A stretch of DNA of 9,039 nucleotides, taken from NCBI GenBank assembly GCA_035575035.1, contig DATLYH010000281.1, forward strand, positions 1 to 9,039, given 5' to 3'. How positions within the stretch are numbered: the stretch's first letter is position 1; the number at the start of each line of letters is the position of its first letter. A program made the position numbers and the translations under genes. Below the pieces are notes generated by a model, which was given only the letters and a program-made list of their open reading frames with translations, was not told the DNA's origin and did no database searches. This document shows positions 1-5,666 of this stretch, piece after piece. The DNA is from DATLYH01 sp035575035 (lineage in GTDB: Bacteria; Planctomycetota; Planctomycetia; Gemmatales; Gemmataceae).

Positions 1-91
1 TCACCCGGTAGCCGTCCGGCAGGAAACTCTCCTCGTCCAGGGTAATGGTCTTGCCATGAATGACCCCCTTGAACACGATCGGAATGTCCAT
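1..91 (-). CDS. Small AF2212/DUF104-like protein, N-terminus only (cut by window edge)
   Basis: Only the first 30 codons are present, starting at an ATG at 91-89. A strong AGGAGG ribosome-binding site (CCTCCT on the plus strand, about 98-103) lies between this start and the stop of the upstream fhcB-like gene, 16 bases away, so the two are probably co-transcribed. The visible peptide begins MDIPIVFKGVIHGKTI and continues with an acidic turn and LPDGYRV. The pattern of a beta strand, GxxxGKxIxL, then LPDG and another strand resembles the short AF2212/DUF104-like proteins common in planctomycetes and cyanobacteria, often encoded next to PIN-domain toxins and presumed to be antitoxins. That assignment rests on pattern memory over 30 residues. 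A toxin partner, if any, would lie left of the window. It is not the start of FhcA. Confidence 0.5.
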   Translation of the reverse strand, partial: MDIPIVFKGVIHGKTITLDEESFLPDGYRV

Positions 92-107
92 TTCGTTCCT
101 CCTCGGG

Positions 108-1412
108 TTAGAGACGCACTCCTTGCAGCTCCCGGATGCGCCGCTCGATTTGCCGCAGTACTTCCTCATCGCTGGGGTACGGCGACTCGAACGCCGGCCG
201 GAGCGGGATCGGCACGTCGTCCATGCGGTAGACGGTGCCGCCGGTGTTGATGCCGTAGGTCGCCGTGGTGAACGCCACCGTGGCGCCGCGCACCGTCGGC
301 GTCTCCTTGGGATCGAGGGCGATGTAGGGGATGCGGGCGAGGTGTTCGCGGGCCGGCTGTGAGAAATTGGACATCGGGTCACTGGCAACGATCAGGGCCG
401 CGTCGGCCTCGCCGCGGGCCAGGGTGTCGGCCGTGGTGAACTCCCCCGGGTTGAAGCGCGGGTAGCCGCGATGCAGGCTGACGCCGAAGGGGTAGCCAGT
501 CTGCCAGCTGACCACGTTATCCGCCCCGGTCACGTTGCCGTGGCCGCGCATCGGCTTGGCGTAGAAGCGCGTGTACTCATTCAGGTCGCGGGCCAAGGCC
601 AGGGCCGCCTCGACGTTCAGGTGCTTGCCGCGCGTCATCGACAGCCCCATGCCAAAGAACAGGATGCCGAACTTGCATCCCTTCATCCGCCGGGCCAGGT
701 CCTCGAGTTGCTCCAGCGGAATGCCGGTCTCCGCTTCGATAGAACGGTCGAGCTTCACCCCCTTGATCAGGGCCCGCAGCGCCCAGAGGGCCTCGAAATC
801 TTTGCGCGGCTTGATCTGGAGGAAGATGTCGGCCGCGGGAGCGCTCTTGCTGCGGCGGACATCGACCAGGACGACGGTGCGGTCCTTGCGGCCGTTGGGC
901 ACGAACAGTCCCTTGGGCATGGTCGAATAGCGGCTCCAGTGGCGCGGGTGCGACTCGGCCGGGTTGGAGCCCCAGAAGATCACCAAGTCGGCCCGGTTTT
1001 TGACCTCGCCCAGCGAGCAGGTCACCTCGCCAACTCCCTGAAAGGCCATGCCGGAAGGGCCGTGACAGACCGAGGTGGTGGTGTCGATGCAGCCGCCGAT
1101 GCGGTCGGCGATGGCCACCGCCACGCGCTGCGCCTCGCAAGTGGTATCCGACAGACCGTAGACAATCGGGTAGCGGGCGCCGGTCAGGATGCGCGCGGCC
1201 CGCTCAACCGCCTCCTCCAGCGGCACCGGTCGCCCTTCGATGGTGGCGACGGGGCGTTCCTCGATATGGTGGTTGAGGAACCACGCCTTGCCGAGGACGC
1301 AGGCATTTTTGGCCTTGGTGATCTTGTTCCCCTCGACGGTCAATTCCATGTCATCGCAGACGCAGCCGCAGAAGGTGCAGGTGGCGTTTTCAACGACTCT
1401 GAGTTCGGCCAT
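108..1412 (-). CDS. fhcB: Formylmethanofuran dehydrogenase subunit B homologue (FhcB/FmdB-like)
   Basis: This 434-residue protein has the length and organisation of FmdB/FwdB, the molybdopterin-oxidoreductase-fold subunit that in methanogens interconverts CO2/formate and formylmethanofuran. In methylotrophs its relative FhcB belongs to the formyltransferase/hydrolase complex of tetrahydromethanopterin-linked formaldehyde oxidation. A 4Fe-4S motif of molybdopterin-oxidoreductase type is visible at C12-x2-C15-x3-C19-x18-C38. The motif VCHGPSG follows at 115-121, with C116 in the place of the W/Mo-ligating cysteine of archaeal FwdB. Later stretches, including GHGN and PFGVSLHRGYPRFNPGE, suit the pterin-binding region. 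The start at 1412 is backed by a GGGGAGA ribosome-binding site. The next gene downstream is a small AF2212-like ORF, so fhcA is not adjacent; fhcC and fhcD are not visible either. Family assignment is strong. Whether it is redox-active or only structural is open. Confidence 0.9.
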   Translation of the reverse strand: MAELRVVENATCTFCGCVCDDMELTVEGNKITKAKNACVLGKAWFLNHHIEERPVATIEGRPVPLEEAVERAARILTGARYPIVYGLSDTTCEAQRVAVAIADRIGGCIDTTTSVCHGPSGMAFQGVGEVTCSLGEVKNRADLVIFWGSNPAESHPRHWSRYSTMPKGLFVPNGRKDRTVVLVDVRRSKSAPAADIFLQIKPRKDFEALWALRALIKGVKLDRSIEAETGIPLEQLEDLARRMKGCKFGILFFGMGLSMTRGKHLNVEAALALARDLNEYTRFYAKPMRGHGNVTGADNVVSWQTGYPFGVSLHRGYPRFNPGEFTTADTLARGEADAALIVASDPMSNFSQPAREHLARIPYIALDPKETPTVRGATVAFTTATYGINTGGTVYRMDDVPIPLRPAFESPYPSDEEVLRQIERRIRELQGVRL

Positions 1413-1444
1413 TAACTCTCCCCTGAATGGAATTCCGCCAGTTA

Positions 1445-1693
1445 GTCAGAGCCCGTGACCTTTGTCAGAGCCCGGAGCGTTAGCGATGGGTGCCCCGTGA
1501 CCTTTGTCAGAGCCCGGAGCGTTAGCGACGGGTGCCCCGACCTCTACCCGTCGCTAACGCTCCGGGCTCTGATGCGTCCCCCGTCGCTGACGCTCCGGGC
1601 TCATCGTCCCCCGTCGCTGACGCTCCGGGCTCTGATGCGTCCCCCGTCGCTAACGCTCCGGGCTCTGATGCGTCCCCGTCGCGGACGCTCTGA
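1445..1693. repeat. Array of REP-like palindromic units in two opposite orientations
   Basis: The core unit is CCCGTCGCTAACGCTCCGGG followed by CTCTGA, itself an imperfect hairpin (CCCG/CGGG ends, TAAC loop). Two units face one way (1464-1490 and 1506-1532). They lie in a 42-base tandem repeat (1455-1496 and 1497-1538) with a single difference, T1487 versus C1529. Five face the other way (from 1547, 1580, 1610, 1643 and, degenerate, 1675), joined by short GATGCGTCC or GTCC spacers. A truncated piece of the first type precedes the array at 1445-1454. I recall this unit as a dispersed planctomycete intergenic repeat; copy number in this genome cannot be judged from the window. Confidence 0.9.
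1506..1573. repeat. 27-bp perfect inverted repeat at the orientation switch of the array
   Basis: The last forward unit and first reverse unit meet head to head. Bases 1507-1533 are exactly complementary to 1546-1572, leaving a 12-base loop. The outermost pair, 1506/1573, would be a G-T wobble. A transcript leaving the upstream 132-residue gene would fold into a very stable hairpin here before reaching fhcB. There is no U-tract after it, so I do not call it an intrinsic terminator, though it could slow or stop transcription or act as a cruciform. Confidence 0.85.
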
Positions 1694-1720
1694 AATGCGG
1701 TTTTGCGGTGTGGACCGTTC

Positions 1721-2119
1721 CTAGACCTTCACTCGCTTGCCCTTGCGCGGGGTGGGCTGAGCCTTTTCCCGGCGAGCGCGGCGCTCTTCCTTGAACACCT
1801 CCAGTAGGTCGGCGCGCATCGTCCAGTCGTGGCAGCCGCGCTGGTCCCACGCCCGGATGACGTGGGAGGTGGCCGGGTTCAGGCCCGCGACGCGGTGCAG
1901 CCAGGTGATGCCGGCATCCAGCGTCAGGTGGGCCGTGCTCGGGTGGTGCCAGGCCGCGTGCGTCGCCAGGCAGCCCATCGGCACCGCTCGGGTGAAGCAG
2001 CCATGGACCAGCAGCGGACTCCCCTTTTCCAGCAGGTCAATCAAGCGGTCCAACCCAGCGTCGGTGATGTTGGGCAGCCAGCACGACCGCAACTCGTTCA
2101 GGCACTCCTGAGACAGCAT
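1721..2119 (-). CDS. Unrecognised 132-residue soluble protein
   Basis: I do not recognise this family with certainty; it may be restricted to planctomycetes. The start is well supported: AAGGAG (2127-2132 on the complementary strand) lies seven bases before the ATG, and a perfect TATAAT lies further upstream. The N-terminal third (LNELRSCW..., ITDAGLDRLIDLLEKG) looks helical. The centre is rich in His and Cys: H39/C41, C50, H54, H58/H59, H64, H75, H86, C96/H97. This suggests a metal-binding or otherwise constrained core, but no standard motif is visible. The C-terminal 25 residues are a basic tail (EERRARREKA through KGKRVKV), which could contact nucleic acid. There is no signal peptide or membrane segment. 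It sits alone between two structured intergenic regions, so context gives no function. The start-codon signals and amino-acid composition argue that it is a real gene. Confidence 0.75.
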   Translation of the reverse strand: MLSQECLNELRSCWLPNITDAGLDRLIDLLEKGSPLLVHGCFTRAVPMGCLATHAAWHHPSTAHLTLDAGITWLHRVAGLNPATSHVIRAWDQRGCHDWTMRADLLEVFKEERRARREKAQPTPRKGKRVKV

Positions 2120-2193
2120 GGTCGAACTCCTTCATGAGAGAGACCAAACCGCGGCGAAACTGCCGGGCGAACCGGCCCGCGAAAGGCATCCCC

Positions 2194-2199
2194 ATTATA
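2194..2199 (-). promoter_or_regulatory. Perfect -10 box (TATAAT) upstream of the 132-residue gene
   Basis: The minus strand reads TATAAT exactly, about 75 bases before the ATG at 2119, in otherwise very GC-rich DNA. The predicted 5' leader is about 68 bases. The -35 region at 17 bases spacing is GC-rich and does not resemble TTGACA, so the promoter would be weak or activator-dependent, or use an alternative sigma factor. Confidence 0.45.
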
Positions 2200-2294
2200 C
2201 GCTCCGCCGCGCCGCCTGGCCTACTTTCTTCGGCGTTCGGAGGGACCGATGGGGGGGTTGGTGAGAGGGCAGGGTGCAATTCCGTTCAGGCGAT

Positions 2295-2331
2295 AAAAAA
2301 CCCCGCCGTTCGCGAGAGCGAAGCGGCGGGG
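2295..2331 (-). terminator. Intrinsic terminator of ilvC
   Basis: The stem is formed by 2301-2313 (CCCCGCCGTTCGC) and 2318-2331, with a GAGA loop on the plus strand and one bulged G at 2323. On the minus strand it is followed at once by six T residues (AAAAAA at 2295-2300 on the plus strand). This is a classic Rho-independent terminator for leftward transcription, about 130 bases after the ilvC stop. It also isolates ilvC from the next minus-strand gene. Confidence 0.85.
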
Positions 2332-2458
2332 CCGGAACAGAGAAGAGGCCGATAATCAAGGTAGGAAGTTACCCGCTCAGCCCTAGCCTGTCAATCCCTT
2401 TTCCCGGAAATTCCACTTCCACCCAACTCCCGGCGTTTCCGGCGACGGCTCGGGCGGC

Positions 2459-3529
2459 TCAAGACTTCCTCCCCGGGTCCGCGCCGGCCCGCTCGGGGCG
2501 TAGGGAGCGGACCACGGCACCGGCTTGCCACATCTCACTCTCGGCCACCTCCTTGAGTTCCTTCTCCAGTTGCTGCCGGTAATCGGGCCGGCTGTTGGCC
2601 TCCAACACGCGTCGGGTTTCCTCGCCGGCCTCCACCTTGCGGTATAGCTCCTCAAAGACCGGTTTGACGGCGTCGCGGAAGCGCCGAAACCAGTCGAGCG
2701 CGCCGCGCTGGGCCGTCGTCGAACAGTTGGCGTACATCCAGTCCATGCCGTTCTCGGCGATCAGCGGGTAGAGGCTCTGGGTCGCCTCCTCAACCGTCTC
2801 GTTGAAGGCCTCGGTCGGCGAATGGCCGTGCTCACGTAGCACCTCGTACTGGGCCAGCCACAGCCCGTAGATCGCCCCCATGAGCACGCCGCGCTCCCCG
2901 GTCAGGTCGCTGAAGACTTCCTTCTGGAAGGTCGTCGGGAACAGAAAGCCCGAGCCGATAGCAATGCCACAGGCCAGGCAGCGCTCCAGAGCCCGACCGG
3001 TGGCATCCTGGTAAATGGCGTAGCTGGCGTTGATCCCCTTGCCTTCCAGGAAGTGCCGCCGCACCGTCGTCCCCGAGCCCTTGGGGGCCACCAGGATCAC
3101 GTCGATATCCTTGGGCGGCACTACTCCGGTCTGGTCACCATAGACGATGCTGAAACCGTGCGAGAAGTACAGGGCCTTGCCGGCGGTCAGGTGAGGCTTG
3201 ATCCGGGGCCATTGCTCCTTCTGGCCGGCGTCGGAGAGGAGGTATTGCACAATCGTCCCGCGGCGGGCCGCCTCTTCCAGGGGGAAGAGGGTCTTGCCGG
3301 GCACCCAGCCATCCTCGACGGCCAGGTCCCAGCTACGGGTTTTCTCGCGCTGACCGATGATGACGTTGACCCCGTTGTCCTTCATGTTCAGCGACTGACC
3401 GCGCCCCTGGACGCCGTAGCCGAGCACTGCCACGGTTTCGTTGCCCAGGATGCTCCGCAGCCGCTCCGGTGGAAAGTCGGACCGCTCGATGACGGTCTCG
3501 GTGGTGTTCCCGATCTTGATCTCGCGCAT
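2459..3529 (-). CDS. ilvC: Ketol-acid reductoisomerase (NADP+), eukaryote/Bacteroidetes-like type
   Basis: This enzyme performs the Mg2+- and NAD(P)H-dependent isomerisation and reduction of acetolactate or acetohydroxybutyrate, the second common step of valine, leucine and isoleucine synthesis. I place the start at the ATG at 3529 (356 residues, begins MREIKIGN). The open frame runs 70 codons further upstream, but that part is translated inverted-repeat DNA with no homology. Visible features are the Rossmann loop GYGVQGRG (37-44), the SHGF catalytic histidine H124, Mg ligands D208 and E212 in SDLTGERG, E244 and E248 in FNETVEE, and CSTTAQRGALDW (269-280) near the substrate. Wording such as VAVLGYGVQG, IVQYLLSDAGQ and GMDWMYANCSTTAQRGALDW matches the fungal/Bacteroidetes-type sequences rather than the usual bacterial short form. 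The ribosome-binding site is weak. No ilvB, ilvN or leu gene is adjacent. Confidence 0.95.
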   Translation of the reverse strand: MREIKIGNTTETVIERSDFPPERLRSILGNETVAVLGYGVQGRGQSLNMKDNGVNVIIGQREKTRSWDLAVEDGWVPGKTLFPLEEAARRGTIVQYLLSDAGQKEQWPRIKPHLTAGKALYFSHGFSIVYGDQTGVVPPKDIDVILVAPKGSGTTVRRHFLEGKGINASYAIYQDATGRALERCLACGIAIGSGFLFPTTFQKEVFSDLTGERGVLMGAIYGLWLAQYEVLREHGHSPTEAFNETVEEATQSLYPLIAENGMDWMYANCSTTAQRGALDWFRRFRDAVKPVFEELYRKVEAGEETRRVLEANSRPDYRQQLEKELKEVAESEMWQAGAVVRSLRPERAGADPGRKS

Positions 3530-3576
3530 GGGGGAGGCCCTTTGAAGGCGTGCAGGTCTTTCGCCTACGAACGGTG

Positions 3577-3582
3577 ATTGTA
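3577..3582 (-). promoter_or_regulatory. Candidate -10 box of ilvC (TACAAT)
   Basis: The minus strand reads TACAAT, five of six consensus bases, in a short AT-rich patch (TTTAATACAAT) about 48 bases before the ilvC ATG. Seventeen bases upstream is CTGTCC, a poor -35. This would give a leader of about 40 bases, leaving no room for a T-box or attenuator. Confidence 0.4.
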
Positions 3583-3660
3583 TTAAATCGGGAAAGGAGG
3601 GACAGGAAAAGGTGAGAGAGGCGAAAGAGGTTCGATCTGTTTGGTCGAAGTGCGGCCGCC

Positions 3661-3727
3661 GTCGGTAGCCGAATTTGTCCGCCTGCGGGATACTCAGACC
3701 CGAACGCGGACGCGTTCGGCTACCGAC
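3661..3727. repeat. Long imperfect inverted repeat (second repeat family)
   Basis: GTCGGTAGCCGAA at 3661-3673 is exactly complementary to TTCGGCTACCGAC at 3715-3727. Inside, GTCCGC on the left also pairs with GCGGAC on the right, so the whole 67-base element folds into one long interrupted stem. The sequence differs from the CCCGTCGCTAACGCT family. Reading through it produces the peptides VGSRTRPRSG and FGYRRR, which falsely lengthen the ilvC open frame. Confidence 0.8.
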
Positions 3728-3753
3728 AAGTTCGGCCACGGGGCACAGTGCTC

Positions 3754-3837
3754 CCCGTCGCTAGCGCTTGGGGCTCGTTGGTCCCGTCGCTAATGCTCCG
3801 GGCTCGTCATACCCGTCGTTGGCGCTTGAGGCGCTGA
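3754..3837. repeat. Three diverged copies of the CCCGTCGCTAACGCT repeat
   Basis: Units begin at 3754, 3783 and 3812, about 29 bases apart, all in the same orientation. The second is closest to the 1445-1693 consensus (CCCGTCGCTAATGCTCCGGG). The first and third carry several changes (CTAGCGCTTGGGG, CGTTGGCGCTTGAGG). The spacers (GTTGGT, GTCATA) differ from those in the first array, so these copies diverged or inserted independently. Confidence 0.8.
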
Positions 3838-3879
3838 CCAAACTTTCCAGCTCTCCCTGACCCGCTGCGGGGGCATTCA

Positions 3880-3920
3880 GGCCGGCGGGCGCCGGGTAGA
3901 CCCCGGCCGCTCCGCCGGCC
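3880..3920. terminator. Nested GC hairpin downstream of the lectin gene
   Basis: GGCCGGCGG (3880-3888) pairs with CCGCCGGCC (3912-3920), and inside it GCCGGG (3891-3896) pairs with CCCGGC (3902-3907). It lies 34 bases after the lectin stop in the right place for a terminator, but no T-run follows on either strand. It may be a weak or factor-assisted terminator, an mRNA 3'-end stabiliser or another dispersed palindrome. Confidence 0.4.
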
Positions 3921-3953
3921 CCTCTCCCTTTGCAAACGGTGTGGTCCGACGGC

Positions 3954-5183
3954 TTATCGGCCGATCTTCAGGGCCGCAGACAGGTTGTTGGCATGCCAGC
4001 CCGGGGCCTCTCCGGCCGCCCGGTGGTATAGCTCGATGATCTGGCCGTCCTGAGAACGGAAGATCACGTGCTGCGTCTTGTCCTTGTCCAGGTAATAGCC
4101 GGACGGGTCGCTAGCCGCCTTGGGGGCCTTGGCTTGCTGCGTCAGGTTGTTGTGCATCCAGCGTTCCTGCCGCTCCTTGAGGAACAGTTCCTGAAGGTTG
4201 CCGTCCCGGTCCCGGTAAATGATGTGCTGGGTGTTGTTGTCCTGGACGAAGTAGCCGACCGGGTTGCCCTCGGCTTTGGGGGCCTGGGCCTCGGCCGTCA
4301 GGTTCTTGGCGTGCCAGCCCACGACGCGCCCCTGGGGGACGTGGTACAGCTCGATGATGTCTCCCTCCGACGACCGGTAGACGACATGCTGGGTGTTGTC
4401 GTTGGTCGCCACGTAGCCGCACGGGTCGCCGTCCGCCTTAGGGGCCTTGGTCTGGCCCATCAGGTTGACGTGCTGCCACTGCTGCTGGCCTTCGCCCAGG
4501 AACAATTCGTGGATGTTCCCCTCCTTGTCGCGGTAAACGACATGCTGCGAGTTATTGAACCGCAGGAAGTAGCCGTCGGGGTCCCCCTCGGCCTTGGGGG
4601 CCTTGAGGTTGCCGGTCAGGTTTTGGTGCTGCCAACCCTTGTTGTCCCCCTTCCGTGCGTTGAACAGCTCGATGACGTCGCCGTCGCTGGAGCGGTAGAG
4701 GACGTGCTGCGAGTTGTCTCTCTCGTTGACATAGCCGGCTGGGTTGCCCGCCGCCCGGGGGGCGCCGGTCAGCTGGGTAAGGTTATTGACCTGCCAGCTA
4801 CCGGTGCGGTCGCGCTGTTCCATGTAAAACAACTCGTAGATGTTGCCGTCCGCACCGCGATAGACGACGTGCTGGGTGTTGTCCTTGTCCAGGAAGTACG
4901 CGGCCGGGCTGCCCGCCGCCTTGGGGGCCTTGGCCTCGGCCGTCAGGTCCTTGGCGTTCCAACCCTTGGGATCGCCGTACTTGGACCACAGTTCGATGAT
5001 GCTGCCGTCATTGTTGCGGTAGAAGACGTGCTGAGTGTTGTTGTCGTCGCGCGCGTAGGACGCGAAACGGATACGGTCTCCCTTCTCGCCGGCTTTCTCC
5101 TCCGCGGCCGAGAGGAAGACCCCCGCCATCAGGACCAGGGCAATCGCTGTGATTGCCGACGTGACCAACCCGACTCGTTTCAT
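3954..5183 (-). CDS. Secreted seven-repeat beta-propeller protein, PLL-like lectin type
   Basis: The start is placed at the ATG at 5183 (409 residues, begins MKRVGLVTS) because it has a GAGGAG ribosome-binding site and opens a normal signal peptide: a basic start, a hydrophobic run to about residue 25, and likely cleavage near SAAEE. An ATG 19 codons further upstream would spoil the signal. After an acidic linker come seven repeats of 52-55 residues, with their NTQHV/NSQHV-type cores centred at Q51, Q104, Q159, Q213, Q265, Q319 and Q371. Each reads roughly GY...NTQHVVYR..DG.I.EL......GW...NLT...APKA. Seven such blades make a complete propeller like the Photorhabdus PLL-type sugar-binding lectins. 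Related repeat proteins occur in actinobacteria and cyanobacteria. Sugar specificity cannot be read from sequence. There is no anchor, so it is probably periplasmic or released. Confidence 0.8.
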   Translation of the reverse strand: MKRVGLVTSAITAIALVLMAGVFLSAAEEKAGEKGDRIRFASYARDDNNTQHVFYRNNDGSIIELWSKYGDPKGWNAKDLTAEAKAPKAAGSPAAYFLDKDNTQHVVYRGADGNIYELFYMEQRDRTGSWQVNNLTQLTGAPRAAGNPAGYVNERDNSQHVLYRSSDGDVIELFNARKGDNKGWQHQNLTGNLKAPKAEGDPDGYFLRFNNSQHVVYRDKEGNIHELFLGEGQQQWQHVNLMGQTKAPKADGDPCGYVATNDNTQHVVYRSSEGDIIELYHVPQGRVVGWHAKNLTAEAQAPKAEGNPVGYFVQDNNTQHIIYRDRDGNLQELFLKERQERWMHNNLTQQAKAPKAASDPSGYYLDKDKTQHVIFRSQDGQIIELYHRAAGEAPGWHANNLSAALKIGR

Positions 5184-5666
5184 GGCAGACTCCTCGTGTA
5201 AAAGACAGCAGTGGACCTCCATTCTTCCGGAGACCGACAAGGAATCGGTCCCTTGACGGGGATTAAAGACAAATCCCGTACCATAGCTGAGCTGAGGCGT
5301 CTTCTTCCTGGATCCCGGCCGAGTCCGCCCTTCTGCCGCCGCTAATCTCCGCCTTGAAGAAGTGGAGAAAGGAGAAGGGAAGTATCCGCGACAAAACCGA
5401 AAGGGCCGGCCCGGGGCGGCGTTACATCACGTTCTTGCCGGCGCAGGGGCGTCTCCCTGCCGTGCGCCTCGGCGGTCAAGGGGCGGGACAAAGCCTCGGA
5501 TCGCAATCTTCTTTCCGAGCACTCCCCTGCCGGATGCGCAATGTCTTGCTCACGGAAGTGCGCGTCGCTTGCCTGCTGCGGCACGGATGAGCTTGCGGCA
5601 CAGCATCCTTCAAGCGATGTTCGCGGCAAGCGCGAGAGGGTCCTGCCGAAAGACCTGGGGGCTCCT
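5184..5666. other. Long intergenic region with no convincing gene
   Basis: This stretch of 483 bases separates the lectin start from the stop of the lipoprotein gene. The first 90 bases hold the lectin leader and a possible promoter. The rest is GC-rich. Its longest minus-strand open frame (5342-5725) runs into the lipoprotein gene in another frame and encodes a Ser/Arg/Pro-rich sequence without domain features. I see no tRNA or riboswitch-like fold. A small RNA or an unrecognised leader cannot be excluded. Confidence 0.6.
5259..5277 (-). promoter_or_regulatory. Candidate -10 box within a short dyad, upstream of the lectin gene
   Basis: On the minus strand TTTAAT (5262-5267) matches five of six -10 bases, about 80 bases before the lectin ATG. 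It lies within a dyad, GGGATT (5259-5264) and AATCCC (5272-5277), that could serve as an operator. No good -35 is seen, so this is only a suggestion. Confidence 0.25.

Larger units (their letters stand above)
1413..1720. other. Repeat-filled intergenic region between fhcB and the 132-residue gene
   Basis: This 308-base gap holds no gene. Almost all of it is the repeat array described separately. Only about 45 bases at its left end, next to fhcB, and about 27 at its right end are non-repetitive. Peptides translated from it (ARSVSDG, PSLTLRA) are repeat-derived. I see no convincing promoter for fhcB between the array and its start. A CTGACA -35-like hexamer occurs on the minus strand inside the repeat, but no good -10 lies at the right distance. 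Confidence 0.8.
2120..2458. other. Intergenic region between ilvC and the 132-residue gene
   Basis: This stretch contains no convincing gene. It holds the ilvC terminator hairpin and the promoter of the 132-residue gene, both listed separately. Short translations in several frames are Arg/Pro/Gly-rich, as expected of non-coding GC-rich DNA. Confidence 0.7.
3530..3953. other. Repeat-filled intergenic region upstream of ilvC
   Basis: This 424-base region contains no gene. From left to right it holds the probable ilvC promoter, a long inverted repeat (3661-3727), three more copies of the CCCGTCGCTAACGCT unit (3754-3837), and a nested GC hairpin behind the lectin gene (3880-3920). The rest has no recognisable structure. 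Confidence 0.8.

Noticed and set aside
471..1415. 314-residue plus-strand open frame opposite fhcB
   Set aside because: It is a shadow of fhcB in GC-rich DNA: it has no ribosome-binding site or domain features, while the minus-strand frame has clear cysteine motifs.
1445..1693. CRISPR array
   Set aside because: Units face both ways, the spacers are only a few bases and nearly identical to each other, and no cas gene is present.
1455..1724. 89-residue open frame with repeated PSLTLRA and ARSVSDG peptides
   Set aside because: It is a translation of the palindromic repeat array. The repeats occur in both orientations and in another gap, as non-coding elements do.
3530..3739. 70-residue N-terminal extension of IlvC as a targeting peptide or extra domain
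   Set aside because: It reads through the inverted repeat at 3661-3727 and the probable promoter. KARI enzymes of this type align from about the Met at 3529.
4068..5201. 377-residue plus-strand open frame opposite the lectin gene
   Set aside because: It mirrors the lectin's seven repeats with low-complexity Val/Leu/Gly segments. The minus-strand frame has a signal peptide, Shine-Dalgarno and conserved blades.
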